From Myxococcaceae bacterium JPH2 (GTDB lineage: Bacteria > Myxococcota > Myxococcia > Myxococcales > Myxococcaceae), in the NCBI GenBank assembly GCA_016458225.1, contig JAEMGR010000008.1, positions 1 to 59,912 of the forward strand: a DNA stretch of 59,912 nucleotides. Direction: 5' to 3'. The notes below the pieces were generated by a model that worked only from the letters and a program-made list of their open reading frames with translations, ran no database searches and was not told the DNA's origin. Positions 58,579-59,912 of this stretch are shown here, one piece after another (the stretch's first letter is position 1; each line of letters begins with the position of its first letter). Position numbers and translations under genes: made by a program.

Positions 58579-59676
58579 GTGACGGCTCCCTCCTTGTCCC
58601 CATTCTTGCCCGCTATCCCTGTTCGCCCTGTGGCGGAAATGGGCCTGCGTGAACTAGAGCGTATTCGTCTTATCCTGCGGGGGGGGTCCGTAATTGACTG
58701 GCGTAGAATGCATTTCTCGTCGCGCGATGAGGTGGATGGATTCCTACGGCTTTGTCAGATCGATGTTTCGCGCGCATTTGATGATGCCTGGGTTCGGACG
58801 ATCCTGGCCGATGCTGTGTCCTATCTGCGCAGGACGTTTGACTATCGCGTAGCTGATGCGGTGGCTCAGCCCAGAGAAGTTCACGACTTGTTTCTTTATG
58901 CGTCCGGCGTGGGTGGTGGGCGGTACAGGCGAATTGCGTGCATTGTTCTTAAGGTGATGCATGTGATTCAGCACATTGAGGGACGAGATCTGTTGTTTCG
59001 ACTGGCGGCATCCGAGGCGGAAGTGGCCGAGTTGGTAACGCAGCGGGTGCTTGGTGTTGCGAGAGAGATGCGAGAGCGAGATCTTCCTGTGGTCGAGTTC
59101 GCGCACTCATTAAAAACGCGCGAATCACTCGTCACTAAGTTGATTGCCAAGAAGGAAACTGTTGCGGCACAGGTTTATGATCGCACCCGGTTTCGCATTG
59201 TAACGAAGCATAGAGATGATCTGTTGCCAGTTTTGTATTTTCTGAGTCAGCGCTTGTTTCCTTTTAATTTCGTGGTCCCAGGGCAAACTGAGAATAGTCT
59301 AATCTCATTTCGGGAGTTGCTGGAGGTTTATCCGAATTTTGAACGATGCATTCCGGACCTGCATCTTGATCGTGATTTTGAGGATCGGGAAGAGCGTGCA
59401 GGGAATGTTTTTTCGGGAAGTGGTTACCGAGTATTGAACTTCGTTGTCGATCTTCCCCTGCGGATGGATGCATATCTCCCGCCGCCAGCGGAGGACGTGC
59501 GCGATCGTAAGGGGCGCATAGTTTTTTCTTTGGTCGAGTTTCAGATGATGGATGAGCGCACTGCAAAGGAGAACGAGCAGGGAGAAAATGCACATGAGAA
59601 CTATAAGCGTCGCCAGCGGCGACGAGTCCTTGGGCGTCTCTCTCGTGGATTGGTTGTGCCGAAGCGCAGGCCTTAA
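58579..59676 (+). CDS. Divergent RelA/SpoT-synthetase-like protein
   Basis: 365 residues, soluble, start GTG at 58579. The N-terminal half is helical and unrecognised. The C-terminal half follows the order of motifs in (p)ppGpp synthetase domains: SLKTRESLVTKL (residues 177-188, like RVKSPYSIWRKM), YDRTRFRIV (Asp201, like the DIYGFRVI strand), VPGQTENSLIS (233-243, like VPGRFKDYIS), GYRVLNFVVD (282-291, like GYQSLHTTV), VEFQMM (Glu320, like VELQIRT) and AHENYK (338-343, like AAHWKYK). The two metal-binding acids are kept, but the conserved Gly and His are not, so activity is uncertain. It may belong to a myxobacterial family I recall as TIGR04552, not verified. Low-GC codon use. Confidence 0.7.
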   Translation: MTAPSLSPFLPAIPVRPVAEMGLRELERIRLILRGGSVIDWRRMHFSSRDEVDGFLRLCQIDVSRAFDDAWVRTILADAVSYLRRTFDYRVADAVAQPREVHDLFLYASGVGGGRYRRIACIVLKVMHVIQHIEGRDLLFRLAASEAEVAELVTQRVLGVAREMRERDLPVVEFAHSLKTRESLVTKLIAKKETVAAQVYDRTRFRIVTKHRDDLLPVLYFLSQRLFPFNFVVPGQTENSLISFRELLEVYPNFERCIPDLHLDRDFEDREERAGNVFSGSGYRVLNFVVDLPLRMDAYLPPPAEDVRDRKGRIVFSLVEFQMMDERTAKENEQGENAHENYKRRQRRRVLGRLSRGLVVPKRRP

Positions 59677-59912
59677 CGCCGAGCGCAGTTGAGATGAAGG
59701 ATGTCGATGTAGTGGTGAATCCAAGCCGCGAGATCCTCGAGCGGAGTGCTCGCGCGTGGCTGCCTCACCGGTCGTGCCAGATCTTCAACGCTCTGAGGAG
59801 CGAGCCGATGAAGCTACCCGTCTGGATGAACTCCTACCAGGTCCCTGGAGTCGTCGCCTCGTCACGAACATCTCCTGAAGCTCACGGCGGACCTTCATCC
59901 CATCCAAGAGCG
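59673..59912 (-). pseudogene. Possible remnant of a transposase C-terminus
   Basis: The last 236 bases hold no convincing gene. On the minus strand an open frame of about 46 codons ends at 59673 with TPLEDLAAWIHHYIDILHLN, which is reminiscent of the C-terminal helix of DDE transposases. An in-frame stop lies just upstream near 59812. On the plus strand a frame open from 59694 runs off the window without a ribosome-binding site. Both are weakly supported; the neighbouring sequence is needed to decide. Confidence 0.2.

Overview
The window is high-GC DNA (roughly 70% G+C by eye, strong G/C third-position bias) from a myxobacterium close to Myxococcus. The decisive evidence is a colinear run of adventurous-gliding genes at 31956-56680 in the order gltD-gltE-gltF-gltG-gltH-(unnamed)-gltI-gltJ, the order I recall for the Myxococcus xanthus G1 motility cluster. 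It encodes trans-envelope parts of the Agl-Glt focal-adhesion machine: TPR proteins, an FHA/TonB protein, an outer-membrane barrel, the giant TPR protein AgmK/GltI and the MglA-responsive switch protein GltJ/AgmX.

Left edge (1-5.3 kb): groES-groEL (groEL cut by the window edge) read leftward from a clear sigma-70-type promoter with a perfect CIRCE operator. A second, degenerate CIRCE-like site faces a divergent pair of unrecognised genes. A Nudix hydrolase, rpoZ and phosphoglucomutase follow.

Accessory block (5.3-13.3 kb): an AmpG-like permease, then a compact leftward five-gene operon: lipoprotein, ECF-type sigma factor, zinc-finger anti-sigma factor with a DUF4384-like sensor part, a caspase-family (C14) protease fused to a predicted outer-membrane beta-barrel, and a second lipoprotein remotely similar to the first. 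The last four genes are joined by ATGA stop/start overlaps. This is the best candidate for an undescribed system. A Pol-beta-type nucleotidyltransferase overlapping a metallophosphoesterase diverges from it.

Middle (13.3-31.7 kb): a GldA/F/G-like ABC exporter operon with a DUF4340 lipoprotein; divergent aspartokinase; a dimethylformamidase-like/NHL lipoprotein converging on a beta-helix lipoprotein; a zinc-finger Clp ATPase; a STAS protein; an orphan histidine kinase; cutA; and a DnaC-like ATPase with an unknown partner.

Right edge (56.7-59.9 kb): after a strong terminator behind gltJ the base composition falls visibly. Three genes follow: a Cys-rich lipoprotein, a YwqK/MORN-like exported protein, and a protein whose C-terminal half carries a divergent RelA/SpoT-synthetase-like motif set. 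A possible transposase tail lies at the end. No tRNA, rRNA, CRISPR array or intact insertion sequence was seen. The many long ORFs antisense to real genes are GC-bias artefacts.
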